A stretch of DNA of 64,000 nt from Seonamhaeicola sp. (GCF_028281565.1 NZ_JANQJQ010000037.1:44950-108949); one strand, 5' to 3'; positions 24,088 through 36,125 are shown, numbered from the stretch's first letter. The notes: a model not told the origin generated them from the letters alone. Translations and numbers: made by a program.

Positions 24088-24609
24088 CTATTCTGTTATT
24101 AAAAAACGGTAGTCAAATTTGTTAATACATTTTGTCACATTTGTATTAGGGTCAATGACCTCAACATTGTTAAATTGTATTGTCAGTTTATCCCATGTGT
24201 CTGAAGTGCCTTTAATGAAGCCAACAGCTATTATTCCGGTGTTGTTGGGTGAGCTAACATACTGGTTGCCGTCCTGGTCAAAGTAATATATCTGAGCTTT
24301 ATCGGCTTCAAAACCTGTAGTAACATCATAGAAATTTTGGCCGTCTACAAATTCCTCAATAAATATATTAATACCAATTTCCGGCCATTCATCATCGTGA
24401 TTAATATGAGCACCTACTTGCCAATAATCTGTTGGGGCTTCATCAGTTAACTTATACCCATAAATATCATTGCCTTGAAAATTAATGGGCGTATTACATG
24501 AATCATGAATAGCTGCTTTTGTAAAATTATTCAGGCTACCCGTGGTTATTGTACAGTTAAAAAAGAATATAATCAGAATGAGTAGTGATGCTTTAGTTAG
24601 GTATTTCAT
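24088..24609 (-). CDS. Lipoprotein of unknown function
   Basis: 173 residues. The signal ends FFFNCTI with Cys19, though Asn before Cys is not the ideal lipobox. The mature part has paired cysteines (Cys39 and one near 162) and an acidic beta-rich composition. No known domain recognised. It sits alone between the PagL-like and AraC genes. Confidence 0.6.
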   Translation of the reverse strand: MKYLTKASLLILIIFFFNCTITTGSLNNFTKAAIHDSCNTPINFQGNDIYGYKLTDEAPTDYWQVGAHINHDDEWPEIGINIFIEEFVDGQNFYDVTTGFEADKAQIYYFDQDGNQYVSSPNNTGIIAVGFIKGTSDTWDKLTIQFNNVEVIDPNTNVTKCINKFDYRFLITE

Positions 24610-24732
24610 TTCGGTAAAGTTTTAAACCAAATATAAAATCCCAACAAAAAATGTAATTCCAGATTTTGATAAATGACAAAATTCTGGACTAACTTTAAAA
24701 AGTTGAAAATGATGCGCTTTAAGTAGTTATAA

Positions 24733-25851
24733 TTATTTTGTTAAGCTTCTTTTAAAGGCCAAGGGTGTTTTCCCAGTGGTCTTTTTAAAAACCTCATAAA
24801 AAGCCGATTTTGAATTAAAGCCTGCTTCCATGCCTATTGAGACCATAGTATAATTAGAGAAATCAGGGTTTCTTAAATATGTTTTGGCTGCTTCAACTCT
24901 ATAGGAGTTGATATAGTCTGTAAAACTGGTTTTTAATTCATTATTTATAACCCGGGATAAATAACTGGGACTGAGATCTAAACTATTTGCAACACTTTCA
25001 AGGGTAAGTTGGGGGTCCAGGTAAGTTTTATTCTTTATTAGTAAGTTTTCCAACGCTATGATATGTCCGTTTTTAGATTGACTGTTTGCAGATATACTGG
25101 CGTTTTTGGCATAGCGCCTTATTCCTCTCCTGTCTACCAACACGCCATATTTATATATTCCAATATGTCCTAACCAATAAATTATAGCAGCCATGGCTAC
25201 CCATAGACTGTAAAATATAGTTTCGCCGTTGGTAAAAAAGTTGTTTCTTATAGTCAGGTATGCCCATAAAAAAGTAAAGATCAGTATAATAGACAGGGTT
25301 CCCTTTAGCCATTTTATATCCGGTCTTATAAGTTTGTTATTATAAGCTTTGTTCTGTTTTTCGAATTTAGAAATTTGAATGAATATCATTATTAGCAGTA
25401 CGATACTATACAGTACGGAAAAAAACTCATGATAAATTACTGTATAATAATAAAGATTATTAATAGGATCAACAACATCATATCCCAAAATGACCCTAAA
25501 TCTAAAAAGTAAGATTAATAATAGAAAAAACAGGAATGGAAGAAAAAGGAGTTTTAATTTTAAAGGCATCTTTTTTTTAGGGAAAAGAAAAAATATAACA
25601 TAACAATATATTATGGGAGCTATAACAGATGCAAAAGGTAAAAAGATATAAGCATACATGATAAGCAGGGGCATGGCCCCAATATCTGGTAATATATACA
25701 TCAGGTTACTAATGGAATAACAAAAAATTAATGCTATTAAAAAAAAGCTACTTCTTGAATGATACTTTTTTGTGAAAATTACAATCCCCGTAAAAACAAA
25801 TCCCTGTATAATTCCAGCGATAATTAAAATATTAAAAATGTTGAAATTCAT
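24733..25851 (-). CDS. Membrane-bound AraC family transcriptional regulator
   Basis: 372 residues. The first 235 residues contain seven hydrophobic segments (for example GIIQGFVFTGIVIFTKKY and LKLLFLPFLFFLLLILLFRF). The C-terminal 110 residues are an AraC DNA-binding domain: LTLESVANSLDLSPSYLSRV for the first HTH, VSIGMEAGFNSKSAFYEVFK and KKTTGKTPLAFKRSL for the second. Such proteins are common in Bacteroidota and sense unknown signals in the membrane. Confidence 0.88.
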   Translation of the reverse strand: MNFNIFNILIIAGIIQGFVFTGIVIFTKKYHSRSSFFLIALIFCYSISNLMYILPDIGAMPLLIMYAYIFLPFASVIAPIIYCYVIFFLFPKKKMPLKLKLLFLPFLFFLLLILLFRFRVILGYDVVDPINNLYYYTVIYHEFFSVLYSIVLLIMIFIQISKFEKQNKAYNNKLIRPDIKWLKGTLSIILIFTFLWAYLTIRNNFFTNGETIFYSLWVAMAAIIYWLGHIGIYKYGVLVDRRGIRRYAKNASISANSQSKNGHIIALENLLIKNKTYLDPQLTLESVANSLDLSPSYLSRVINNELKTSFTDYINSYRVEAAKTYLRNPDFSNYTMVSIGMEAGFNSKSAFYEVFKKTTGKTPLAFKRSLTK

Positions 25852-26110
25852 ATTTCCTTAAATGTAACAAAAACTTTACTAACCGGTGTCTTTTTATGAA
25901 AAAAAGAAGTGGCTGTTAAAATGTTCACTGGAGCGAACAGCTCCATAGGGCATTTATATTGATAGTTTGTTTTGGCCGGGCAGTAAAAAAACATTAAAAT
26001 CCATTTTAAGATACTTTTTAGGTGATTTAAGCGACTTTTTATTAATTAACAATTGTTGATAATTTTTGTATAAACTCTCTGAAAAGCTTTTTAACGGCTT
26101 TTATATTTCG

Positions 26111-26118
26111 TATCTTTG
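26111..26118 (+). promoter_or_regulatory. Putative -7 element of gyrB
   Basis: TATCTTTG fits TAnnTTTG. It implies a leader of about 135 bases before the gyrB ATG. Confidence 0.6.
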
Positions 26119-26128
26119 TTATAGAAGA

Positions 26129-26152
26129 ATGATGCTAATGCGTCATTTTTTT
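26129..26152 (+). terminator. Terminator-like hairpin in the gyrB leader
   Basis: ATGATGC/GCGTCAT stem (one G-T wobble) with loop TAAT followed directly by a run of seven T, only 10 bases after the promoter. It could stop a very short transcript. No leader peptide or alternative pairing is evident. Confidence 0.45.
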
Positions 26153-26196
26153 GTGTTAATGAGATTCTATTTTAATTAGGATTAAACCAAAATTAA

Positions 26197-28200
<2,004 letters not shown>

Positions 28201-28222
28201 TTAAATCTTTTAAAATGATACA

Positions 28223-28257
28223 AAACCATAATGTTAATTTAATATTATGGTTTTTTT
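28223..28257 (+). terminator. Terminator after gyrB
   Basis: AACCATAAT and ATTATGGTT form a stem with a T-run of seven, 22 bases after the gyrB stop. Confidence 0.8.
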
Positions 28258-28299
28258 ATGGTCGTATTTTTAGTATACTGTTTTAAATAAAATTTATAA

Positions 28300-29544
28300 A
28301 TGACAAACTCACAGATACAATTTTTTTTCCTGTTGCTAATAATGCTTTTTATAAGTTGCAAATCAACCAAAACAGAAGTTGAACATGATCACCAGTCTGA
28401 AACCATATTATTAAGGCAGCCTTATTTGCAAAATGCATATGCTGATAGTGTGAGTATTTTGTGGATTACAAATAAAGGTGAAAACACATACGTTAAATAT
28501 GGGAAATCTGGTGAGCCGGACACAAAAGTTTACGGAACTGTTGTAAATGAGGGTAATAAAGTTAGGAGTACAGTGACTATAAAAGATATTGAAAGGGGCG
28601 CGACCTATTTTTATGCTATTTATACTGATGATAAGTTACTGGCATCCGGGGACGATTATTTTTTTAGAACCGAACCTGATAGTGACGTAGCAAAGTTTTC
28701 ATTTTATGCCATGGGAGATATAGGGGAACCATTAATTAAAGGCGGGTTTCCCCATATTACCAGTAATCAAATCAATAATTTAGAAAGAAAACCCGATTTT
28801 GGCATAGGCTTGGGTGATATTATCTATCCGGACGGAGAAAGTTCATTTGCAGATGCCTATTTATTTAAGCCAATGGAGCCAATTTTAAAAAACATTCCTT
28901 TTTATCCGGCATTAGGTAATCACGATTGGCATGTTGATCCGAATAAGAATTTTGAAAAAGAGTGGAAGCTGCCAAACAATGAACATTATTATTCATTTGA
29001 TTATGTCAATGCCCATTTTATAGCCTTAGATACCAGAGATGGTGTTTTATATGATGCAGAAAATCAAGTTCAATGGTTTGAAAAGGATTTGATTCAAGCT
29101 CAAGCTAAGTATGATTGGATTTTTGTTTACTTTCATCATAATGGGAAAACCTGTACTTATAAAAGGGATTACCAGTCAGTAATAGACTTATATCCCTTGT
29201 TTTCCAAGTATAATGTAGATATTGTATTAAATGGTCATGCCCATACTTATGAAAGGCTGCATCCATTGGACGCAAGTGGAAATGTAATAGAAACGTATAG
29301 AAATAATATCTATGATTATCCTCTAATTTCAAATGGATTTATTCAAATTACTACAGGAGCAGGTGGAAAAATTAAAAAAAACTGGAAGCCTTATGTTCCA
29401 GGTGCCTGTATGAAAAACATTGTCGCAGCGAATGCGCATAGAGGGCATTTTTCGTTATTAAAGATAGCCGGAAAACGATTGGAATTTCAAGCTATATCTT
29501 CAATAGGAGGCGAAGTGTTAGATGCTTTTGTCATTAGCAAATAA
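28300..29544 (+). CDS. Exported metallophosphoesterase, purple acid phosphatase-like
   Basis: 414 residues. Lipoprotein signal ending MLFISC (Cys20). An Fn3-like domain (about 38-130: RQPYLQNAYADSVSILWITN) precedes the calcineurin-like phosphoesterase with GDIGEP, GLGDIIY, LGNHDW, FHHNG and LNGHAHTYER, which supply the two-metal site. This is the domain order of purple acid phosphatases; it is probably a surface-anchored phosphatase. Confidence 0.87.
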   Translation: MTNSQIQFFFLLLIMLFISCKSTKTEVEHDHQSETILLRQPYLQNAYADSVSILWITNKGENTYVKYGKSGEPDTKVYGTVVNEGNKVRSTVTIKDIERGATYFYAIYTDDKLLASGDDYFFRTEPDSDVAKFSFYAMGDIGEPLIKGGFPHITSNQINNLERKPDFGIGLGDIIYPDGESSFADAYLFKPMEPILKNIPFYPALGNHDWHVDPNKNFEKEWKLPNNEHYYSFDYVNAHFIALDTRDGVLYDAENQVQWFEKDLIQAQAKYDWIFVYFHHNGKTCTYKRDYQSVIDLYPLFSKYNVDIVLNGHAHTYERLHPLDASGNVIETYRNNIYDYPLISNGFIQITTGAGGKIKKNWKPYVPGACMKNIVAANAHRGHFSLLKIAGKRLEFQAISSIGGEVLDAFVISK

Positions 29545-29599
29545 GTATGGCCTAAACAATATTTTTGTATTGGTTATATTTGAAATTATCATTTAGAAG

Positions 29600-30637
29600 T
29601 TAAAAAGCATCTACATTTTCTTTAGTAACAATGGTCATTGGGGAGTGATAATTAGGGTTAGGGGCCTTATTCATTACCAGGTAATCACTCAAAAGTTTAA
29701 TACCGTTAAAACCTTGCTGATAGGGGTTCTGGCAAATTAAAAAGTCGATAGTATCATTTTTCAGAAACTGAATATTCTTTTCATTGGTATCGTATCCAAT
29801 CAATCTGATGTTCTCAAGTTGTGCTGTTTCCAAATATTCGGCAATTAAAAACGATCTGCTTGACGGCACAAAAATACCATCAATAGTCCTGCCTTTCATA
29901 TGGTCGTCTAAAATACTGCTAATCACCTTTAAGTCTTTAAAATTAGGGATGGCAATATCTTTAATTTTTATAGAAGACTTTTTTTCTTTAAAAAACGATT
30001 TAAACCCTGTAATTCTATCATTTATATGCGAATAATTACCCTTGTTCAACCTAAAAACCGGGATTATGATCTCACTTGAATCTGCCAGCATAACACTCAT
30101 AAGCTTGGCCGCAAGATGGCCACTTTTAAAAGAATCCTGCCCAATAAATGACAGGGTATTGAAACCTTGTAAATCAATATTTATAAATACATAAGGGGTG
30201 TTTTCTTTGTCAAGGTGTGTAATAAGTTGTGAGGTTTCTTTATGGAAAACAGGAGCCATTAAAACCGCATCAAAATCACCGGCAATCAAATCTTTAAAAG
30301 CGGTCACATATGATTTTGAATCAAACTGATCGAACGTAAAAAAAGAAGTGGAAATCCTAAAGTTCTTGATCTCTTCGGCAGCTTTTTCAATCCCTTTTTT
30401 GGGTTCTGACCAAAATTCGTTTTCAACTCTGGCTTCAGGGATCAGAACCCCTATTTTATAGCTCTTGTTTAATGCCAGTGTACTGGCAATCGTATTGATT
30501 TGAAAATTATGTTCCTCAATAATTTTTTGAACATGAATTTTGGTTTTTTCAGAAACGCCGGGCCTGTTATGAATAACCCTGTCTACCGTTCCGGTAGAAA
30601 CGTTAGCCTTTTTTGCTATGTCCTTTATAGTTGTCAA
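29600..30637 (-). CDS. LacI family transcriptional regulator
   Basis: 345 residues. The N-terminal HTH is TTIKDIAKKANVSTGTVDRV, followed by the hinge region, then a periplasmic-binding-type sugar domain (KIGVLIPEARVENEFW, FIGQDSFKSGHLAAKLM, IDGIFVPSSRS, LIGYDTNEKN). It lies divergent from the DUF1080-Gfo operon across 145 bases containing a LacI-type palindrome, so it probably controls that operon in response to a sugar. Confidence 0.9.
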   Translation of the reverse strand: MTTIKDIAKKANVSTGTVDRVIHNRPGVSEKTKIHVQKIIEEHNFQINTIASTLALNKSYKIGVLIPEARVENEFWSEPKKGIEKAAEEIKNFRISTSFFTFDQFDSKSYVTAFKDLIAGDFDAVLMAPVFHKETSQLITHLDKENTPYVFINIDLQGFNTLSFIGQDSFKSGHLAAKLMSVMLADSSEIIIPVFRLNKGNYSHINDRITGFKSFFKEKKSSIKIKDIAIPNFKDLKVISSILDDHMKGRTIDGIFVPSSRSFLIAEYLETAQLENIRLIGYDTNEKNIQFLKNDTIDFLICQNPYQQGFNGIKLLSDYLVMNKAPNPNYHSPMTIVTKENVDAF

Positions 30638-30729
30638 TGTAGTTGTAAGTAATAAATAATTATTTATACGTCCAAAAATACATAATAAATGTGCTTTTAT
30701 TTTTTATAATTCAGGTAAATTTATAATTT

Positions 30730-30741
30730 TACGTGCACGTA
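30730..30741. promoter_or_regulatory. LacI-type operator
   Basis: TACGTGCACGTA is a perfect 12-bp palindrome with the central CpG-flanked symmetry typical of LacI-family operators. It overlaps the likely promoter of the operon starting at 30783. Confidence 0.65.
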
Positions 30742-30782
30742 CACAAAACTAAAAAAATAATTCTAATTTATTAATATTCAAG

Positions 30783-32186
30783 ATGTATTTTAAATTCAAG
30801 TGGTTAGTCATTGCAGGTTTATTCTTTATAGGAATAATGCCTTCTGAGATGGATTCTCAAACAAAACAGGATGGTTGGAAAGTACTTTTCAACGGTAAAA
30901 ATTTAGACGGCTGGAAACAGTTAAACGGAAAAGCGGATTACAAAGTTGAAAACGGGGAAATTGTAGGGACTTCAAAAATGGGAACCCCAAACAGTTTTTT
31001 ATGTACCAAAGAGAATTACTCCGATTTTATTTTAGAGTTCGAGGTGATTGTTGATCCTATCCTTAATTCGGGCGTACAATTCAGGTCAAACAGTTTTAAG
31101 GATCATAATAATGGCAGGGTTCACGGCTATCAGTTTGAATTGGACCCCAGTGACAGGGCCTTTAGCGGTGGTATTTTTGACGAAGCCAGGCGTGGCTGGC
31201 TGTATCCGTTGGCCATTAATGAAAAAGGAAGAAACGCATTTAAAAACGGTAGCTGGAATAGCTGTAGAATTGAAGCCATTGGCAACTCCATAAAAACATG
31301 GATAAATGGTATTCAATGCTCTAATTTGGTGGATGACCTGACAGCTTCGGGTTTTATTGGATTACAGGTTCATGGCATTGGTGGAAATAAACAAAAGGAC
31401 GGAAAGCAAATTAAGTGGCGTAACATCAGAATTAAAACGGACCATTTAAACGAAAGTAGGTGGGCTCAGGATCCGGATGTTAAGGAAATGAGTTATTTGT
31501 TAAATACACTAACAGATAGTGAAAAACGTAACGGATGGCGTTTACTTTGGGATGGAAAAACCAGTGACGGTTGGCGTGGTGCCAAATTGGATCATTTTCC
31601 TAAGTCCGGTTGGGAAATGAAAGACGGGATTTTAACCGTTTTAGCAACAGATGGCGGGGAATCTACCGGCCCCGGAGATATTGTAACAACTAATGTATAC
31701 GGTAGCTTTGAGTTGGAACTGGAATTCAAAATAACAGAAGGCGCTAATAGTGGTATTAAATATTTTGTGGATCCTAATTTGAATAAAGGAGCAGGGTCTG
31801 CCATTGGGTGTGAGTTTCAAATTTTAGATGATAAAAAACATCCCGATGCTAAAAAAGGGGTCAATGGTAATAGAACGGTAGGCTCATTATACGATCTGAT
31901 GACGGCTGAAGGGCATACCATTGCCGGTCGCAAAAAACAATTTAAAGGTGTTGGTAGCTGGAATAAAGCCAGAATTGTTGTAAAGGGAGGAAACGTTGAG
32001 CACTGGCTGAATAATGAAAAGGTTATTGAGTATGACCGTTTTTCTCATATGTTTAGAGCCCTGGTTGCTTACAGCAAGTATAAAAAATGGGACAATTTTG
32101 GACAGTGGCCGGCCGGACATATCCTGTTACAAGACCATGGGGACACGGTTCACTTTAGAAGTATAAAAATTAGAGAATTCAATTAA
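30783..32186 (+). CDS. Exported protein with two DUF1080 (3-keto-disaccharide hydrolase) domains
   Basis: 467 residues, signal peptide about 1-25. Domain 1 (about 30-205) begins [20 protein letters not shown], with NSGVQFRSN and HGYQFELDP. Domain 2 (about 240-465) begins [20 protein letters not shown], with [10 protein letters not shown] and [11 protein letters not shown]06439 members act on 3-keto-glycosides, the products of glucoside-3-dehydrogenases of the Gfo/Idh/MocA type, and such a gene lies 10 bases downstream. Having both domains in one chain is a duplication within the gene. Confidence 0.87.
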   Translation: MYFKFKWLVIAGLFFIGIMPSEMDSQTKQDGWKVLFNGKNLDGWKQLNGKADYKVENGEIVGTSKMGTPNSFLCTKENYSDFILEFEVIVDPILNSGVQFRSNSFKDHNNGRVHGYQFELDPSDRAFSGGIFDEARRGWLYPLAINEKGRNAFKNGSWNSCRIEAIGNSIKTWINGIQCSNLVDDLTASGFIGLQVHGIGGNKQKDGKQIKWRNIRIKTDHLNESRWAQDPDVKEMSYLLNTLTDSEKRNGWRLLWDGKTSDGWRGAKLDHFPKSGWEMKDGILTVLATDGGESTGPGDIVTTNVYGSFELELEFKITEGANSGIKYFVDPNLNKGAGSAIGCEFQILDDKKHPDAKKGVNGNRTVGSLYDLMTAEGHTIAGRKKQFKGVGSWNKARIVVKGGNVEHWLNNEKVIEYDRFSHMFRALVAYSKYKKWDNFGQWPAGHILLQDHGDTVHFRSIKIREFN

Positions 32187-32196
32187 AAAATATCAT

Positions 32197-33522
32197 ATGA
32201 AACCAACTAGACGACAATTCATAAAACAAACAGCGGCCGGAACTTTAGGCGCTGTGATTCTACCCAACGTAAGTTTTGCAGGAGATAGTATTCTGGGAGC
32301 CAACGAAAGAGTAAATGTGGCAGTTATTGGGGTCCGCAGTAGAGCAAAATCTTTAATGCAGGCTATTAGCAAGTATCCGAATGCCAAAATTATTTACACC
32401 TGTGATGTTGATGATAATATCATTGAAAAGAATAATGAGTGGATGGTAAAAACCATTGGATATAAAGCTAAAGTTAAAAAGGATTTTAGAAAAATATTAG
32501 AAGATAAAGATGTGGATGCGGTGTTTATTGCAACACCGGAACACTGGCATGCACCTATGGCCATTTCTGCGTTACAAGCCGGAAAACACGTGTATGTGGA
32601 AAAACCTTGTAGTCATAATCTTTTTGAAAATGATTTACTGGTTAAGGCCCAAAAGAAATACAACAAAGTGGTTCAAATGGGGAACCAACAGCGTTCTGCA
32701 GTAACGAGTCAGCAAGCGGTTCAGGAAATTAAAGACGGGATCATTGGTGATGTTTATAAAGGAGAAGCTTATTATTCAAACAACCGCGGTTCTATAGGAA
32801 AAGGAAAAGTAGTTGATGTTCCCGGTACTTTAGATTGGGAATTATGGCAGGGACCGGCCCCAAGAGAGCAATACAGAGATAATGTACATCCTTATAACTG
32901 GCATTGGTTTAAAACCTGGGGAACAGGAGAGGTTCATAACAACGGTACCCATGAAATTGATGTTTGCCGCTGGGCACTTGGTTTAGATCTGCCCAATAAA
33001 GTAACGTCTTTTGGAGGAAAGTATACTTATGATGATGACTGGGAGTTTACCGATAACCAGGAGGTGTTCTATGAATACGATAGCGGTAAATACATTAAAT
33101 GGGTAGGGCATAGTCGTGGAAAGATCATGCCTAGCCAACCCGGTAGAGGCGCTACTATATATGGTAGTAAAGGTACCATTATGCTAAGTAGAAATAGTTA
33201 TCAGTTATTTGGTTTAGACGGCAAGTTAATTAAGCAAATTGACGAAAAGGAAAAAAGTGCCACGTTAAATACTGCCGGAGCCGGTAGTCTGGATGTGAAG
33301 CATATTGGAAACTTTTTCAATGCCATCAGAGTTGGTGAAAAACAGAACTCACCTATTGCCGATGCCGCTATAAGTACCGCCTTATGTCACTTGGGGAACA
33401 TTGCTCAGGAAGTTGGAAGGACTATTCATATCGATACCAAAACAGGGAAAGTGTTTGATGACGACGAAGCCATGACACATTGGAAACGGGATTATGAAGC
33501 AGGTTGGGAACCTAAATTATAA
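32197..33522 (+). CDS. Exported Gfo/Idh/MocA oxidoreductase
   Basis: 441 residues. N-terminal Tat-type signal (RRQFIKQTAAGTLGAVILP). The Rossmann fold follows (VNVAVIGVRSRAKSLM, YTCDVDD, FIATPEHWHAPM), then the EKP motif (YVEKPCSH), and the C-terminal domain contains HNNGTHEIDVCRWALGLD. Being Tat-exported it binds NAD(H) before export. It is the middle gene of the operon and probably makes or reduces 3-keto sugars. Confidence 0.88.
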   Translation: MKPTRRQFIKQTAAGTLGAVILPNVSFAGDSILGANERVNVAVIGVRSRAKSLMQAISKYPNAKIIYTCDVDDNIIEKNNEWMVKTIGYKAKVKKDFRKILEDKDVDAVFIATPEHWHAPMAISALQAGKHVYVEKPCSHNLFENDLLVKAQKKYNKVVQMGNQQRSAVTSQQAVQEIKDGIIGDVYKGEAYYSNNRGSIGKGKVVDVPGTLDWELWQGPAPREQYRDNVHPYNWHWFKTWGTGEVHNNGTHEIDVCRWALGLDLPNKVTSFGGKYTYDDDWEFTDNQEVFYEYDSGKYIKWVGHSRGKIMPSQPGRGATIYGSKGTIMLSRNSYQLFGLDGKLIKQIDEKEKSATLNTAGAGSLDVKHIGNFFNAIRVGEKQNSPIADAAISTALCHLGNIAQEVGRTIHIDTKTGKVFDDDEAMTHWKRDYEAGWEPKL

Positions 33523-33540
33523 AAAGTGTTAAATTAAAGA

Positions 33541-33570
33541 AATAGGAGGTCGTATATGCCTCCTATTTTT
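33541..33570 (+). terminator. Hairpin between the two Gfo genes
   Basis: AATAGGAGG and CCTCCTATT with a 9-base loop, followed by T5. It may end or attenuate transcription between the first Gfo gene and the second. The AGGAGG is part of the stem, not a ribosome site. Confidence 0.65.
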
Positions 33571-33613
33571 ATATTTATTGTTGATTTTCGAACTGATAAA
33601 AATTTTAAAATAA

Positions 33614-34801
33614 ATGAAACGACGAGAGTTTGTAGTGAAGAGTGGGTTGGCATCTGCAGGCGTAATAGCTACTACTTCAGCAATAGGAGCCATATCCTGT
33701 ACTACCGGATTTGGCAAGGATTTTATTAATATTGGTGTTATTGGAACCGGTGGACGCGGTTGCGGATTAATCCCTTTAATAAATGACATTGCAGGTTTAA
33801 ATGTTACAGCAGTTTGCGATGTATTACCGTTCAGATTGGAAGAAGGCTTAACAAAAACTAACAATACTGCCAAAGCCTATAAGGATTATAAGGATTTGCT
33901 GAAAGATGAGACGGTTGATGCCGTTTTAATTGCCACACCATTTAATACACATTATGAAATAGCTATGGCAGCTATTGAGGCCGGTAAACATATCTATTGT
34001 GAAAAAACGCTGGCTAAGGGTTTAAAAGAAATTGACAGTTTGGTTGAAAGCGTTTCCAAATCGAAATTGATTTTTCAAACCGGACACCAATACCATAGTT
34101 CACGTTTATATACACATGTGGTTGACCTTTTGAAAAAAGGAGAAATAGGGACTATTAAATCTTTTGAATGCCAATGGTACAGAGAAGGTGATTGGAGAAA
34201 ACCGGTTCCGGAGCCTCAATACGAGCGCGCTGTTAACTGGCGTATGTATAAGGAATACTCCGGAGGCATGACGGCCGAATTGAGTTCGCATCAAATAGAT
34301 TTTGTGAGTTGGGTGTTGGATGAAAACCCGAAGAAAATTATGGGGACCGGAGGCATCAACTTTTGGGATGATGGCAGGGAAACCTACGACAATACCCATT
34401 TAATATTTGAATACCCAGGAGGCGTAAAGGCTCATTTTAAATGTTTGACCAGTTATATTCCTGGTGGTTATCAAATTAAGGTCATTGGAGATAAAGGAAC
34501 TATAACAATGACTACAGGAAAAGCCTGGATAAACTTTTATAAAAAACCGGAGAAAGCAGAATTAACCGAAGTTGACGGTGTAGCCGGTGCTACGGCTCCA
34601 ACAGATTATATACCACAAAAGGGCACGCCCATCAAGGTTGAGCATTTGAATCCAAGTAAGCAGGCTTTGATTGATTTTAAGGATGCCGTCATACATAACA
34701 AACAACCTATTTCAAATATTGAAACCGGTGCTAATACGGCAAAAGCAGTACAGCTAGCATTAGATGCCATGTATAATGAAGCGGTTGTATATTGGCAATA
34801 G
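33614..34801 (+). CDS. Exported Gfo/Idh/MocA oxidoreductase, second copy
   Basis: 395 residues. Tat-like N-terminus (MKRREFVVKSGLASAGVIA) with a possible lipobox AISC. Rossmann: FINIGVIGTGGRGCGLIP, TAVCDV, LIATPFNTHYEIAM. The usual EKP is EKT here (YCEKTLAKG); the Lys is kept. C-terminal part: SGGMTAELSSHQIDFVSWVL. Related to its upstream neighbour but not a close copy. Probably the same glycoside pathway. Confidence 0.86.
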   Translation: MKRREFVVKSGLASAGVIATTSAIGAISCTTGFGKDFINIGVIGTGGRGCGLIPLINDIAGLNVTAVCDVLPFRLEEGLTKTNNTAKAYKDYKDLLKDETVDAVLIATPFNTHYEIAMAAIEAGKHIYCEKTLAKGLKEIDSLVESVSKSKLIFQTGHQYHSSRLYTHVVDLLKKGEIGTIKSFECQWYREGDWRKPVPEPQYERAVNWRMYKEYSGGMTAELSSHQIDFVSWVLDENPKKIMGTGGINFWDDGRETYDNTHLIFEYPGGVKAHFKCLTSYIPGGYQIKVIGDKGTITMTTGKAWINFYKKPEKAELTEVDGVAGATAPTDYIPQKGTPIKVEHLNPSKQALIDFKDAVIHNKQPISNIETGANTAKAVQLALDAMYNEAVVYWQ

Positions 34802-34839
34802 ACCGTTGAAATAGTAGTAAAATTCAAGTAAATTCAAGC

Positions 34840-34867
34840 GCCATGATCTGAGGTCATGGCTTTTTTT
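34840..34867 (+). terminator. Terminator after second Gfo gene
   Basis: GCCATGA/TCATGGC stem with 7-base loop and T7, closing the DUF1080-Gfo-Gfo operon. Confidence 0.85.
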
Positions 34868-34932
34868 ATGTTAAAAAATCGATGAAAAGCAATTTTTTTC
34901 CGATAAAGTGTTGTTTTTTACAGAATTTTTAC

Positions 34933-34940
34933 TATGTTTG
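34933..34940 (+). promoter_or_regulatory. Putative -7 element of DUF6588 gene
   Basis: TATGTTTG; the ATG follows 10 bases later. This argues for the start at 34951 and not the upstream in-frame ATG at 34882. Confidence 0.6.
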
Positions 34941-34950
34941 CTGTACCCAA

Positions 34951-35994
34951 ATGAAAACGATGAAAAAGATTATCTTACTTATGTTATTGTGTTTTATGAC
35001 ACAATTTTCTAAAGCTCAGGAATTAGAGAGCATTTTATTAGCGGCCAGAGAAGACGCTAACAAATTAACCGCAGCCTACATTAATCCGGCAATGAACGGT
35101 TTAATTTATGGTATGAACAGTGGCTGGTATCACACAGCTAAAGTTCACAAAAAATTGGGCTTCGATTTAACCATTGGGTTTAATGCCTCCATGGTACCTA
35201 CCAAAGATGAGATCTTCAGCTTTGCAGATCTAAACTTAACCAGTGTAACCAGTACGTCGTCTCCAACCAGTGCAACAGTGGCAGGTTCAGGTAACGGTGC
35301 TACGCTAACGGTTTCTACGGATGTAGAATACCAGGGCAATACTCAAAATGTTTCAACCACTTTAGAAATGCCTTCGGGAATTAAAGGGGATTTACCTTTA
35401 AGTGCCATACCAACACCGGCATTACAATTAAATGTAGGGCTTCCGTTAAAAATGGATGCTATGATCCGTGTAGTACCGGAAATTAATACGGACGATGTTA
35501 AAGGAAAATTATTGGGTATTGGTCTTAAAAAAGAAATTACAGGCATTTTTGGCCCCTTGGATAAATTACCGTTGCATGTATCATTATTAGCTGCTTACAC
35601 CAGTATGGATGTTAGTTATGCTATGGATGGCGATATTGTTCCGGGAAGCAATCAAAGAGCTGAGTTTGATTTAAGCTCATTTACGGCGCAGGCTATTGCG
35701 TCCTTAAACTTCCCTATTATCAATGTTTATGGTGGTGTAGGATATACCGGCGGTAATTCATCATTAAAAATGTTAGGAACCTATAACCTGGATTACACCA
35801 TTACGGGAGGCCCTTTTGATGGTCAGCAAGCCATTGTGCCGGTAACAGACCCCATCAATATGGATTTTGATACCAGTGGTTTTAGAGCCACATTAGGTGC
35901 CAGATTCAGTTTAGGGTTCTTCAAAATATTTGGAGATTATACTATTCAGGAATATAATACACTATCTGCAGGAATGGCATTTAGCTTTAGATAA
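34951..35994 (+). CDS. DUF6588 outer-membrane-like protein
   Basis: 347 residues from 34951. Signal peptide MKTMKKIILLMLLCFMTQFS, cleavage after SKAQ. The mature N-terminus LESILLAAREDANKLTAAYI and NPAMNGLIYGMNSGWYHTAK are typical of DUF6588; the rest alternates strands with Gly-rich turns and ends NTLSAGMAFSFR, an aromatic C-terminus like outer-membrane barrels. Function unknown. Confidence 0.82.
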   Translation: MKTMKKIILLMLLCFMTQFSKAQELESILLAAREDANKLTAAYINPAMNGLIYGMNSGWYHTAKVHKKLGFDLTIGFNASMVPTKDEIFSFADLNLTSVTSTSSPTSATVAGSGNGATLTVSTDVEYQGNTQNVSTTLEMPSGIKGDLPLSAIPTPALQLNVGLPLKMDAMIRVVPEINTDDVKGKLLGIGLKKEITGIFGPLDKLPLHVSLLAAYTSMDVSYAMDGDIVPGSNQRAEFDLSSFTAQAIASLNFPIINVYGGVGYTGGNSSLKMLGTYNLDYTITGGPFDGQQAIVPVTDPINMDFDTSGFRATLGARFSLGFFKIFGDYTIQEYNTLSAGMAFSFR

Positions 35995-36071
35995 AATAAA
36001 GACGTAATTATTGAATAGTTCATAAAAAAGATGTTTTAATTTTAGTTAGTTTATATTTAGTTTTATGTTTT

Positions 36072-36105
36072 AAAAAAGTACGGGATTTAGTCCTGTACTT
36101 TTTTT
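36072..36105 (+). terminator. Terminator after DUF6588 gene
   Basis: AAAAAAGTACGGGA and TCCTGTACTTTTTTT form a stem around TTTAG, flanked by A- and T-runs. Confidence 0.82.
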
Positions 36106-36125
36106 ATTTAGAGCATTTTAATTCT

